Assembly: GCA_025617745.1 (NCBI GenBank)
Contig: CM046858.1
Location: 51,963,925-52,027,924, forward strand
Reading direction: 5' to 3'
Length of the DNA stretch: 64,000 nt
Source: Heliocidaris erythrogramma
Taxonomy: Eukaryota > Echinodermata > Echinoidea > Camarodonta > Echinometridae
In this document: piece after piece, positions 42,747-52,609 of the stretch
Layout: every line of letters starts with the position of its first letter
How positions within the stretch are numbered: the first letter of the stretch is position 1
Position numbers and translations under genes: made by a program
Notes under the pieces: generated by a model
What the model saw: only the letters and a program-made list of their open reading frames with translations
Told to the model about the DNA's origin: nothing
Databases searched by the model: none

Positions 42747-43537
42747 AATAGCCGAAGGCCGCGGCGCCTCAGCGAGGCTACTAAGACGGCTACAACCTTC
42801 GTAAATACCCGAGGGGCTGGGCGCAGCCCGAAGGGAAGAGCGCGAAAGCGAAAAGTCTCTGAGAGGAAGGAAAACCCCAGAAGATCGCGCAAAGCGCGAT
42901 GAATGGGGATATGGAAATACGCATCTTTGAGATCTATCGAGATCGCGTAGTCCTTCCTCTTGATAAACGGGAGGATGGAGGCGAGATTTTCCATCCGAAA
43001 ATGCACTGAAGGAATGAATTTGTGTATTCCTTTCAAATTCAGAATCAAACGAAGTTTTCCCGAGCGCTTGGGAATAACGAAGATCGGAGAAAGGGAAAGA
43101 GACGGTCGGTCTCTTACCCTTTCTATAGCCCTATTGTTTAACAACGATTTGATCTCCATTGAGGCGTGACAACGAGCCAGAGCAGACACGTGAGGTGAAC
43201 GAGATCTTATAGCCCCTCCGGGGAGCGAGGTGGATAGATCTATGAAGAATCCGTCTCGCACTAAAGAGAGCACGAATGCGTACCCGGAGATAGCCTCCCA
43301 AGCCGGGAGAAAAGAACGAAGTCGGCCACCTACCATGTCAGATTGAACAAGCGCTCGGGGAAGACCATCAAAGATTAGGCTTAGCCTTGTGCGAAGCCGT
43401 CGCCTTGCCACCCAGGGAGCCACGAGTACCTCTCGAAGAGCCTCTGCCACGCCCCCCTCTCCCACGAGAAGGAACTGGCTGAAGCTCAGCAGGCGGGCCC
43501 CCAGAAACACGACTGTGTTGTCCCGAAGTGGGAGCAA
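42747..43537 (-). pseudogene. DIRS reverse transcriptase (element 3), stops at YLDD
   Basis: 264-residue frame with RT fingers and palm: LSPIFVIPKRSGKLRLILNL, motif A AISIDLKDAYFHIPI and ALPFGLRPAPRVFTKV. It stops at GLRLF. In the same frame TGA is followed by YLDD and a second TGA where a Trp is usual, so the catalytic motif C is present in DNA but bracketed by two nonsense codons. The upstream segment RTRLSLIFDGLPRALVQSDM is the pre-RT region shared with element 2. Confidence 0.88.
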
Positions 43538-45775
43538 CAGGCCTCCGACGGGCAGGGGCCCGCGTCGGCTTAAAGGGAGCGCGGAACTGCTTAGTCATCT
43601 CAGTGATCTGCTTCCGCGCATCAATCTCCCTCTGAAAAACTGTAGCGAATGGACCCCGAGACGGGACATCCCGGAGAAGTGACGCGATGTCAGACTCTTT
43701 AACCCCGAGGGCACAGAGGGCCAAAAACCCTGCGACGGTACGTAACCTAAGCAGCCGCACATGAAAGTTGTGACCACTGCAAACTAAAAAGAGTGTACAG
43801 CAGGTCATCAATAACCAGCTTATCACCATCAGTGACATTCAACTCCTCCGCCCTGGACCTGAGGTCAGAGAGAAAACCTTGAAAAGCAGCCAAGCGCATA
43901 CCTGCTCTGACTTGGCTTTCAAGTTGCTCCAACCCTTATCCTCAGACTTAAAGGAAGCAGAAGTAAGCGGATTGGTCGCACGCAGACGTCGACCCACCGC
44001 TAAAATCTCCGGAGAGAGAGACTTAGCCTTGAAAAAGCTGTCTTGATCTTGGGAACCAAAGGCAAAGGCCTTACCCTTAACCGAAACAGTGCGCTTAACA
44101 AGGAGCGCTGATTAAATGCGGTCATATCCCACCTTGAAATCCTCCGCGAGAGAAATACCCTCGGAGGAATCTTGCTGCCTGAACCAACGCGAAGTCGAAC
44201 CCTGCGCGCGGGCTGACTGAAATTCAGGGAGATATTTGGACAACAATGCAATCGCCTCTGCCCCACAAATGGAGAGCGATTGAGGCCCTGCCTGCTCCAA
44301 CAATGTCGATTCAGAAACCGAAGCTTGAGAAGCCACATCCAAATCTGGTTCCGCTTGAATTGATTGGGACAATGGTCCACAAACAAAAGCAGAAACAGGC
44401 GGAAACTCCCATGGGCCGCTAAAGGTCTCCTCACGCAGCGGAGCCCCGAGGGCTTCGGGTATAGGAGGCGTGAGGGATAGAAGCAGGGGCTGTGTTATCT
44501 GGTAAAAGGGACCAACCCTGTCGATGGGCAAAAACCCGCATCATGCATCTCAGATTGAGAAGGGTCAGACGGGTCAGACGGGCAAGAGGCAGGCAAAGCC
44601 TTGCTCCTTTTAGACCCCTTCTTAGGCTTCTTTTTAGCTGGCTCAACAGGAGCCGAAGCCGTGACCCGCTTCTTAGGGCGTCTTACAGACTTCGGGCGGT
44701 TCTCCGAAACAACTTCGGAAACACGAACCAAACCCTCAACAGAGGGATGCCCGCCTCCCTCCAGGGGAGAAGTGCGCTGAGGGTATGTACCCAAAGCCGC
44801 GCATAAACTACCCAAACTGGCTGAGCAAGAAGATACTACAGCCATGGGCCGGGCGCTTGAGGCACCCAGCGCGAGGGCAGACTGGGACGAGGTCCCAGTA
44901 TTCGCCCACCGATTACTAATAGTATGTGAACTCACTATTGTTCCGCCCAAGGGCGACAATAGGAGAACACTAGTAGTTGCACACTCAGGTGACCTCACCT
45001 GTTGCTCCGTAAAGCGCCCATAAATGTTGGCTCGAGTCTTCCCATCAGCTGGCAAAGCAAAAGCCCGGGTAGCACTCGTTCCCCCATACGGCATCGGCCG
45101 GGGGCTATTCAATAGCCAGGTGCGAGGGCAGACTGGGACGAGGTCCCAGTATTCGCCCACCGACTACTAATAGCATGTGAACCCACTATTGTTCCGCCCG
45201 TGGGGGCAATAGGAGAGCACTAGTAGTCGCGCACTCAAGCGACCGCACCTGTTGCTCTGTAGAGCGCCCATAATTGTTGGCTCGAGTCTTCCCATCAGCT
45301 GGCAATATAGACAGCCCGGGTAGTACTCGCTCCCCCACTTGGCATCGGCCGGGGGCTAGGGTTTGAGAACCCAGACCAACATGGGCGGTGCCCGTGAGCT
45401 GCCCTGCAGTAGTGGCACGCGTCTCCCCTAGCGAATTTATACGAGTCATCGCTACCGTGCGGGAAACAGACGTCCCCCCTTCTGGTCTGAGCGACCGGGG
45501 GATTGGATTTGTGATATCCAAACTACTAGAGCTTGACGCCACTCACCCCGAAGCCACGGGCTTCGGAGTTGAAGTCCCAAGCTCAACTTACGCCACCCCC
45601 CCCCCCCCCCCGAAGCCGCGTGCTCCGAGGCTGGCAAACCTTGCAGGGAAACACCACTCCCTCCCCCATGTACGAAAGTACTCGGGAGAATTCTGGAAGG
45701 CCGAGTCGTCTTGCTAGACCACTCTTCGGAAGAAGCAGGTCTCCGCGACCTAGCAGCTTCTTCTTCCGAACTCAT
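43368..45775 (-). pseudogene. DIRS gag region (element 3), multiply frameshifted
   Basis: Start MSSEEEAARSRRP at 45775. The pieces in order are a Ser/Pro-rich part, KKKPKKGSKRSK basic block (about 44600), ALGAPLREETFSGPWEFPPV and EGISLAEDFKVGYD (44531-44112), a helical piece MEQLESQVRAGMRLAAFQGF (43932), and a Gly/Arg-rich end PVPSRGRGGRGRGSSRGTRG (43368-43480), likely nucleic-acid binding. Several frame changes and stops separate them. The Gly/Arg-rich end overlaps the start of the RT frame. C-tract at 45596-45611. Confidence 0.75.
44877..45378. repeat. 251-bp tandem duplication in DIRS gag
   Basis: GCAGACTGGGACGAGGTCCC recurs at 44877 and 45128. The following 250 bases are repeated with about 90% similarity (for example TTGGCTCGAGTCTTCCCATC at both). 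Element 2 has one copy, so the duplication is specific to element 3. Confidence 0.8.
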
Positions 45776-47074
45776 AATGCTGCAATAAAACAGACAATAA
45801 AGTATACCAAAATAAGAAATACTTTTAAAGAGTGCAGGTCGTAATAAATTTGGGGGTTTCAGACAAAAACCGAATAAAACAAACACCGAACCGAAAACAG
45901 ATCGGGTCAAACGGAAACACCAGCAAGACACATAGAAATAACTACGTGGGGCTGGCAGTGAAAATGAAAATAACTTGCCTGGAAATGAATCAAAAATATC
46001 CCTTGCAATCGGCAAGAGTGACATAAAAACACAAGAGTACTATAATCTTAGACGAAAATAAGTACAGAAAAGTGCTTTAAAGAGCGAGAAAGCGCGCTGA
46101 AAAGATACAAAAAGAGCTGATTTCAGGAGCGCCGTGACTCGACATCCTAACTCGACGGGGGCGAGCAAGAAATAGGAAGATGTCCGTTGCGTATTGCTGC
46201 GGATGAGTGGCGAAGGGGAGAACAATAGGATTACGGGGAGGGGGGGAGTGCGCACAATATTGTGACTCTTTTGTGTTAAAGTTCTCGATCGGGTAGCGTA
46301 GTCAAGAGACTAGCATAATAGGTAGGTATATTATGATTTATTGCAGTAAATTAAGCCTCCACTGCCTCCCTCCCAACACCAAGGCATAGAGGTGGAAGCA
46401 TAACTACTCAAGTACAGCTAACCACTTAGGAACAGCTGTTGTTATTCCAACGGTCCAAATTAAACACAGTTATCAACTCGGACATCCACATCTTGCCCAG
46501 AACTATCCAAACACGGCGAACAGTTAGAAAATGTATTTGCAAAATAATTCCTCCTGTGTAAAAACAATAATATGTCACCTTTTTTCAATTCCTGATTTTT
46601 CTAATAATATTACCATAGCAAGAACCCTGTTTTGACATTACTATGGCCTTAAATGATTCGGATTATGACTTTAATAACTCAGTTTATGATATGTATATCG
46701 GGACCAATATCTTGCGTTTTCTATTGTTAAAACAGAATATATATGTGTATATACATATATATACATGTATATATGTCATTTTCAAACAATTTTTAATATT
46801 TTGATGGTGCGTTGCCATAGTAATGCTCACACCCATCATATCGTCGTCAGTTTGAGAGCAAACCGATAATAAGAATTATAATTGCTTTACCAGACTGTGA
46901 CCTTGAAAGCACAAAAAATTGCACTCAAACGGGCTGCTTGAAATAAATGTAATGCCTACATTTTCACGTTGTTGAAGTTATTAAGTTATTTCCTATCTTA
47001 TTACCATGGTAACAGCCCGACATCCAACTTCGTCGCAGTCAGGGAGGATATAATATCCAGGGTCCTAGCTAACA

Positions 47075-47998
47075 GGACAAAAGACAAAAAATCATTTCAG
47101 GTTGTGAAGACCCTTAATTTATATAGTGTATCTTGCCATGCTCGGGAGAGTAAAACCATATGTTGATGAAACTTCAATGAAATTATTATATACATGTCTT
47201 ATTCAATCACAAATTGATTACTGTTGTGAAATTTGGGGGAATAGATCTTTGAGTCATATAGAAAAGATAACGAAATTACAAAAGAAAGCTGCCAGATTGA
47301 TATTAAACTATAATATATATACTCCATCTAATGAATTATTTGGTCGCCTGAAATGGATGCCTTTTAAGGAACGGGTTAAATATTTTAGATGTATATTTGT
47401 TTTTAAATGTCTTAATGATTTGTCTGCTGATGTTTACAAAAGTTTTTTTAAAGAAGTTTCAACGAAACATAATATTAACACTCGGCAATGTGCTAATCAT
47501 GACCTTATAATTGGTAAATGCCATACAGAATATTATAAGCATGCAATATGTAATGTACGCTGCAACTCTTTGGAATAATTTGCCTATAAATTTTAAATTT
47601 TCCTTGAAGAAGCATTTTCTGAATCTGAGTTAAGATATTGTCACTGTTTGGAATCAACATTATTTATTTTTTTCTGCTCCCAAGGTTTCCCTTTCTCTAT
47701 CTCTCATTCTTTATATTATCATTGTTTATCCTTACATCAGTAAGTTTAAGGGTTATGATTACTGACACTGATTATTTATTGTGGTTTAGTTTTGGTACAG
47801 TTTTATTTTATTCGTTTATAATTATTTATGTTACTGCTTATTTGGTATATGTATGCTCATCTGATTGTAATTGAAATCATTTTTAATTGTATATATATAT
47901 TTTTTTTTTCTTCAGGGCCCCATGGAAGATCAACTTCTGTTGAATGGGCTACCCTGATGAAATAATAAATAAATAAATAAAAATAAATAAATAAATGA
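47075..47998 (+). mobile_element. 5'-truncated CR1/L2-like LINE
   Basis: Plus-strand piece of an ORF2 C-terminus plus 3' UTR, ending in a (TAAA)n tail at about 47957-47995. Short left context inside the repeat array shows it is an insertion. Truncation at the 5' side is usual for LINEs. Confidence 0.8.
47126..47578 (+). pseudogene. LINE ORF2 C-terminal fragment
   Basis: LLYTCLIQSQIDYCCEIWGN, then KITKLQKKAARLILN, then ELFGRLKWMPFKERVKYFRC. This is the post-RT region of CR1/L2-group ORF2 (compare TLISPYLNYCILMWAN in the 2671-5685 ORF). It lacks the RT core. The final residues pass into the 3' UTR after NSLE. Confidence 0.85.
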
Positions 47999-49042
47999 AA
48001 TAGTTACATATTTTTCCACAAATATTTATTAACCCACCAAACTGTTTCTATAGCAACAACCATATTTTGACATGACAGTGACTTCTAATGGCTCAGATTT
48101 TGCTTGCAGGCACCCAAAATACATATAGCTAGTTACAATTGTTTTGTTTTTATGTTGAATCATAAATATATGATATTTTCTAAACTTCCATTCCTTGGTG
48201 TGCTACCATGGTAACAGCCCCAGTGGTCACGCCCAATACCAACTTTATGCCAAAAAGGAAGAGTATGAGAGCTGAGGGTCCTAGCTCACAGAAGAAAAAC
48301 ATGATTTAAGATTATGCAGACAGTTGTTTTCCATTTTGTATTGATAAATCATAGATATTTTCCACAAATATCAGCATTTTGTGGGACCGTTTCCACAGCA
48401 ACTGCCCTTTTTTACAAGCCCATGACTTCAAATGAGTCAGATTGTGGTTGGAATTAGTGGGGCAGCTAGAAATACATACATTAGAATCCTTACCATAATT
48501 TATATTTCATTTCGTTTTGTGTTACCATGGTAACGGCCCTAGCGGCCACGCCTACCATGAACTCTACGGAAAACAGGCAGATTATGATAGTGGAGGGTCC
48601 TAGCTTATATAAAAAAAATAATGTTAGATTGTGTAGACACCTCTCTATTTCATACTCATACGTTTAGATATTTTCCATAATATACACTTTTTATGCTACC
48701 GTTTCCATTGTAACGGCCATTTTTTTTTACATGACAGTGACTTCAAATGACCCAGATTTTAGTTTCAATCAATCAGGAAACTAAAAATATTTAGATGCTT
48801 ACCAGTATTTTTCAAATTTCTGAATTAGAAATAATAGGTATTTTAGTAAATTCCTATATTTCCTTGATGAGTTGCCGAGGGTCCTAGCTACCAGGAAAAC
48901 ATCACTAAAAATTGTGCCTAGGGGGGGGGGGGGGGGGGGGTCTACGCTGGCCCACATAATAGAACAATTAAAAGCAATGTAATGACTAAAGAACGGTGGA
49001 GAAAAAAATAATAATCTAAAATGTAAAATGAAGTATGTTTAC

Positions 49043-49268
49043 CTTCCATTCCTTTAGAAATTCCTCTGCATATTCGGAAGGTATCAGGACCTCGTGAACA
49101 AATCCGTACAGTTTGGTTTTGTCTCTCTTTTGGACATTTTCGAGAATTTCCCTCGCCTTCTCTAACTCCTTCTCTGTTGTGGACAGGATGCGTTCTACGA
49201 TGCTGTCAGTCATGTATGTGTAAGCATGCATGTCCTGTTTTATCAGGGTCTCAGTCATAGTCAGTCGG
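49043..49268 (-). CDS. SAMHD1-like exon (QDMHAYTYMTDSIVERI)
   Basis: One base completing a codon plus 75 codons, ending in phase 0. The acceptor is TCCTCCACAG and the donor is AAG followed by GTAAACA. It encodes TETLIKQDMHAYTYMTDSIV then ERILSTTEKELEKAREILEN and ends LKEWK. This aligns with human [20 protein letters not shown] and STDPKLKDAREILKQIEYR, including the (D/Q)DM.AYT..TD signature. It contains the helical region beside the allosteric pocket in the family. Confidence 0.92.
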
Positions 49269-50046
49269 CTGTGGAGGACAATGGTTTACACACATTACAG
49301 CTATTTACAAGATATTTTTTATGAAGGTTAACAATCAAGACGAGAATATATAAATGTATAAAAGCAATGCAATGGCAAATTGTTGAGACTGATGGGGCGG
49401 GTGTGGGAGGTTTTTGTGCCCTGCTACGGTAGAGGTTGTCCTACGGGGTGGGGATGGAGGGCTGGGGCACAGTGCTTCCTCCCATATTTTCAAGTACCCT
49501 CGAATGTGCTTTTTTCTCTTCTAAGTGTTTCTTTTTACTGCTGATAAGTGCTCGTCTCCTGTTGTAAAAATGGCTTTTTCACCTGTAAGTTCCCACCATA
49601 TTATGCCTATGCTAATTTAGATTCTGTGTTATGTATTATTGATTTTGTAAACGTTGTGATGTAGTTCTATCTTAGCGAAACGTCGTAAGAACACGGGAAA
49701 GACGCTTATAACAACGTTATTCAAATAAAATGTGGCCTCATGGCCCCTGTCGTTCCAGTACCGAAGATGTTGATTCTGTCTTTAAAAAGAAAATACTGTA
49801 GGCAACCCAATAGGCAACCCAATTTAACTCATACAAATATATAGTAATATTTATACCTACTTTACCGTAGGAAATGAGGAGTAGTGAGTAGAAAATTTCA
49901 GTTCATTAATTTTACAATAAACTAAAACAATTGGTAGCATTCGTTGAGGTCATGACTGCCCCAGTCTTCGAAAGTCGGACTGCCATCCACTATAAATTTT
50001 CACTTATTTCTCACTTCTTTTCCAGTCAATTTCCGCTGGCGATTAA

Positions 50047-50788
50047 AAGTGATTAGGTAACTTTGTGGAGGCTTGATAAAATCTGAGCTGTCTGGCCTAA
50101 CATACTATCAGTGTATGTAAGCTGAGGAAAGAGAGCGTTATACATTCAGATCGCCGAGGAAGTGATAGTACGTCTCATCGCCTGAAATCAAAAGGTGATT
50201 ATTTGCTTTATATTCCACATCTGAAACATTTAACTGGTACGAGAAAGACAATTATTGTCTAAATCTTCTCGAAAAAGACATTTATGAATTAGTCCCGAAT
50301 AAATTCACAAAAGATATTAAAACCACCATGAAACCCCCATAAACCGTACCCCTGCCTGTGTGCGCACAATTGGAGCTATTCGTAAAGGTCATGGACTTTC
50401 CATTTTGACTATTCGTAGAGGTCACGCACGTTTCAGTTGACTATTCGTAGAGGTCACGCACTTTCATTTCGCGCATACCCAAAATATTGATAACGCATTG
50501 TGACTGTAACGGACTGAAGAGATCAGCGAAACACATAAGTACTATTCCGTCAAGGTCACGAACTTTTCTTCTCGGGTCGATTGATATGGGGAAAACTACG
50601 TTTTACCATGTGATTACCTTTTGACCAATCTAACAGCAATATTCTTAGTATGTGGAATATAACATTATATATTTTAAAACCTTTCTATGCCTGGCTATTT
50701 ATTTATACTTCTGAAAATTATTATACAAGACAGATATCAAAATTCAACAATTTATTAAATCAAGCCTCCACAAAGTTACCAAATCTCT
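50047..50788. mobile_element. TTAA-flanked DNA element, long copy
   Basis: TTAA at 50043-50046 and 50789-50792. The termini contain GGTAACTTTGTGGAGGCTTG and its inverse CAAGCCTCCACAAAGTTACC. Inside, GACTATTCGTAGAGGTCACG is present as about four degenerate tandem copies (50380-50470, 50540). The 24.6-kb copy is a deletion derivative. It lies in an intron of the SAMHD1-like gene, 77 bases from exon 50865-50951. Confidence 0.82.
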
Positions 50789-50864
50789 TTAAAAGAAACC
50801 TTTGGTCAATGGTTCCCTAATGTTTTTTGTTCATAATTATACTTTTAGAATACCCTATTCTTAC

Positions 50865-50951
50865 CTGCCATCCTTTGCAGGGAAGATCTTGAAGCATTTC
50901 TCACCATGGTCATCTGTCGCTTCTTCAGCCTCTTCAAAGGCGTCCATAATC
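50865..50951 (-). CDS. SAMHD1-like exon (IMDAFEEAEEATDD)
   Basis: 87 bases: 1 + 28 codons + 2. The acceptor is CTTCTTCTAG and the donor is CAG followed by GTAAGAA. It encodes IMDAFEEAEEATDDHGEKCF then KIFPAKDG, matching human [20 protein letters not shown]. The incoming phase (needs two bases) fits all three alternative upstream exons, giving HM-I or HL-I at the junction. Confidence 0.92.
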
Positions 50952-51307
50952 CTAGAAGAAGAGTAGATTGAAGAGTAATAAATGATCGGGTGGGGGGGGG
51001 GGGGGGGGGGGAGGGGGCTCGGAGGCCTTCGTTTGACAAATTTCACAGCGCAATATTGCTGCTGCATTACACGCCACCTGGAGCCTTGACCAATTTTATA
51101 CACCAACTTCATGAAAATCGAAAGTACGGTTACGGAGTCCAAGACGAATGAGAAACCGTATGTCTTTACTTTTTTCTAAGTCCGGTCTATTCTTTTCAAT
51201 GAGGTCTGCATGTCCTAAACTGTTGCGTCGATGGAACAACAACGACATGCACATCTACCTAGAATGGCAATTATATAAAATTATCTTAAAAACATTTAAA
51301 TTCTTAC

Positions 51308-51390
51308 ATGTGCTCAATTAAAGCAGACACTCTGTGTTGGTAGGCCCTTTCGTTACGAAGTCGCATGATGTTTTCTGATGTCACGTGAGC
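51308..51390 (-). CDS. SAMHD1-like alternative exon c (RAYQHR version)
   Basis: 83 bases, phase 0 in and 2 out, acceptor ATTTTTAG and donor GTAAGAA. It encodes AHVTSENIMRLRNERAYQHR then VSALIEH. It aligns with human exon residues 355-383, with a three-codon deletion. The active-site Y374-Q375 pair is kept, and R372 and H376, which contact allosteric nucleotide in human SAMHD1, are present as R and H. The EVGNLY segment (including human N358) is replaced by AHVTSE. It is the most diverged of the three copies. Confidence 0.75.
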
Positions 51391-51489
51391 CTAAAAATCT
51401 AAAATTTCATGTGTTTCTTTTCCTTTTTTGTCCCAGACTAATGAGAAACCATATGTCTTTACTTTTTTCAAAGTCTGGTCTATTCTTTT

Positions 51490-51800
51490 CATAGGCGTAC
51501 CCAGGATTTTTTAAAGGGGGCGTTTAAGACTATTCTTCATTTTTTAGCTTAATCATTTACTCAGCTGCAGATCCAGGATTATGTGAAGGAGGGGGCTTAA
51601 TATTCTGAAAATTTTCTGACAAGCAAAAAAAAAAAAAAATGATAAAAAACCCTCCATATATTATTAGACCAAAGCAAAACACAAAACGGAAATTAAAAGG
51701 TTAAAAACAAGCTTTTGTTTCATTTGTAAACACCTAAACACTGCTAAAGGGGGTGTTTGAACACCTAAAACACCCAAAACACCCCATCGGTACGCCTATG
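51490..51800. mobile_element. hAT-like MITE, 311 bp
   Basis: Perfect 8-bp duplication ATTCTTTT (51482-51489, 51801-51808). Termini CATAGGCGTACC and its inverse GGTACGCCTATG. The interior has CCAGGATTTTTTAAAGGGGG, like other CATAGGCGTA(G/C)CCAGG elements here (16227-16888). It sits between alternative exons b and c and interrupts a duplicated intron segment. Confidence 0.88.
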
Positions 51801-51919
51801 ATTCTTTTCAATGAGGTCTGCATGTCCAAAACTGTCGCGTTGATAGGACAACTACGTCATGCACATCTACCTATAAGTGCAAATATATAAAAATACATAA
51901 AAAGCGTTTAAATTCTTAC

Positions 51920-52011
51920 ATGTGTTCAATTATAGAAGACACTCTGTTCTGGTAGGCCATTTCATGAAGCTTGTAGCGAACACAGAACATCTGATACAAA
52001 TTGCCCACTTC
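51920..52011 (-). CDS. SAMHD1-like alternative exon b (EVGNLYQMF, HM end)
   Basis: 92 bases, phase 0 in and 2 out. The acceptor is CACCATTATAG and the donor is CAT followed by GTAAGAA. It encodes EVGNLYQMFCVRYKLHEMAY then QNRVSSIIEH. This matches human [20 protein letters not shown] then QHKVGNIID. N358, R366 and Y374-Q375 equivalents are kept. Human R372 and H376 positions read M and N, and K377 reads R. Nearly identical to exon a. Confidence 0.88.
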
Positions 52012-52127
52012 CTATAATGGTGATAACAGAGTATGCAGAATACAATGTAATTGTTAAGTCTACGTCATGCACATCTACCTATAAGTGCAAATATATAAAA
52101 ATACATAAAAAAAGTTTAAATTCTTAC

Positions 52128-52219
52128 AAGTGCTCAATTATAGAAGACACTCTGTTCTGGTAGGCCATTTCATGAAGCTTGTAGCGAACACAGAACATCT
52201 GATACAAATTGCCCACTTC
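52128..52219 (-). CDS. SAMHD1-like alternative exon a (EVGNLYQMF, HL end)
   Basis: 92 bases, same phases as exon b, with acceptor CACCATTGTAG and donor CTT followed by GTAAGAA. It encodes the same EVGNLYQMFCVRYKLHEMAY segment. The last split codon begins TT, giving Leu instead of Met at the junction. The donor T at -1 and -2 is weaker than in exons b and c. Joining more than one of a, b and c would shift the frame (2 bases extra per copy), so they behave as mutually exclusive. Confidence 0.88.
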
Positions 52220-52570
52220 CTACAATGGTGATAACAGAGTATGCAGAATACAATGTAATTGTTAAGTCTTCTAAGAGAGAAGTTCCACGATCCTTGCCAC
52301 ATTACCGTACAGACAGGTAGAAGTAATCATGTTGCCCTATATATATGTATAATGATTTTTATTTCGATGATCTCTCTTTTTACTGGTCAAAATACTTTTT
52401 TTCCAGTGTGCCAAGAAATGAAAACACTTTCCATGCATTGGTAGTTCGGCATTTACAGGAAATGCATAATGTCCCTAGTGAGAAAAGGAAAATAATGTTA
52501 TTTTTTATATTATAATTTATTGATTCTAATTCTTTCCTAGATATTAGCCATGAGTTCCCAACACTGGCCT

Positions 52571-52571
<1 letters not shown>

Positions 52572-52601
<30 letters not shown>
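52572..52601. repeat. (GT)n microsatellite
   Basis: About 30 bases of GT. A G16 tract follows at 52694-52709. The surrounding 52268-54900 region shows no recognised gene. Confidence 0.95.
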
Positions 52602-52609
52602 GGAGGGAG

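Larger units (their letters stand above)
40711..46358 (-). mobile_element. DIRS-like retrotransposon 3, nearly complete but inactive
   Basis: About 5.6 kb with terminal repeats (left ATAAATCTATATACCTACCT then ATTATGCTAGTCTC; right GAGACTAGCATAATAGGTAG plus GTATATTATG) and an internal complementary region at about 40965-41060. Minus-strand order from the right: leader, gag, RT, RNase H, tyrosine recombinase, as in DIRS1-type elements. No methyltransferase domain was recognised. Every gene carries frameshifts or stops. Right flank at 46359 is AGCCTCCACTGCC. Confidence 0.9.
46440..48900 (-). repeat. degenerate repeat array (GCTAGGACCCTCAGCT family), inverted
   Basis: Reverse complement of the family at 22.4-24.1 kb. 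AGGGTCCTAGCT occurs near 47059, 48288, 48595 and 48878, with GTTACCATGGTAAC blocks near 46998, 48205 and 48527. It is interrupted by a LINE tail (about 47075-47998). A G20 tract (48921-48940) follows. Confidence 0.75.
51852..52267. repeat. 208-bp tandem duplication containing an exon
   Basis: Units 51852-52059 and 52060-52267, both beginning CTACGTCATGCACATCTACC and ending ATTGTTAAGT. They differ at only a handful of positions, so the duplication is recent. Each contains a full 92-base exon with its splice sites. Confidence 0.95.

Noticed and set aside
33338-46024. Plus-strand ORFs of 60-190 residues within the DIRS region (for example 35092-35631, 38600-38947, 45388-45717)
   Set aside because: They are antisense shadows of minus-strand gag/pol/recombinase coding sequence with GC-rich, Pro/Arg-biased translations and no homology.
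22357-48900. Inverted repeat arrays read as the long termini of one giant transposon enclosing the DIRS cluster
   Set aside because: The order of neighbouring features is not mirrored (array then TTAA element on both sides), the copies differ in spacing and content, and no termini or TSD were found.
51308-52219. Exon c (51308-51390) treated as a dead relic
   Set aside because: It keeps an open frame, the same phases as exons a/b, good splice sites and the AYQ motif, so it was retained as an alternative exon at lower confidence.
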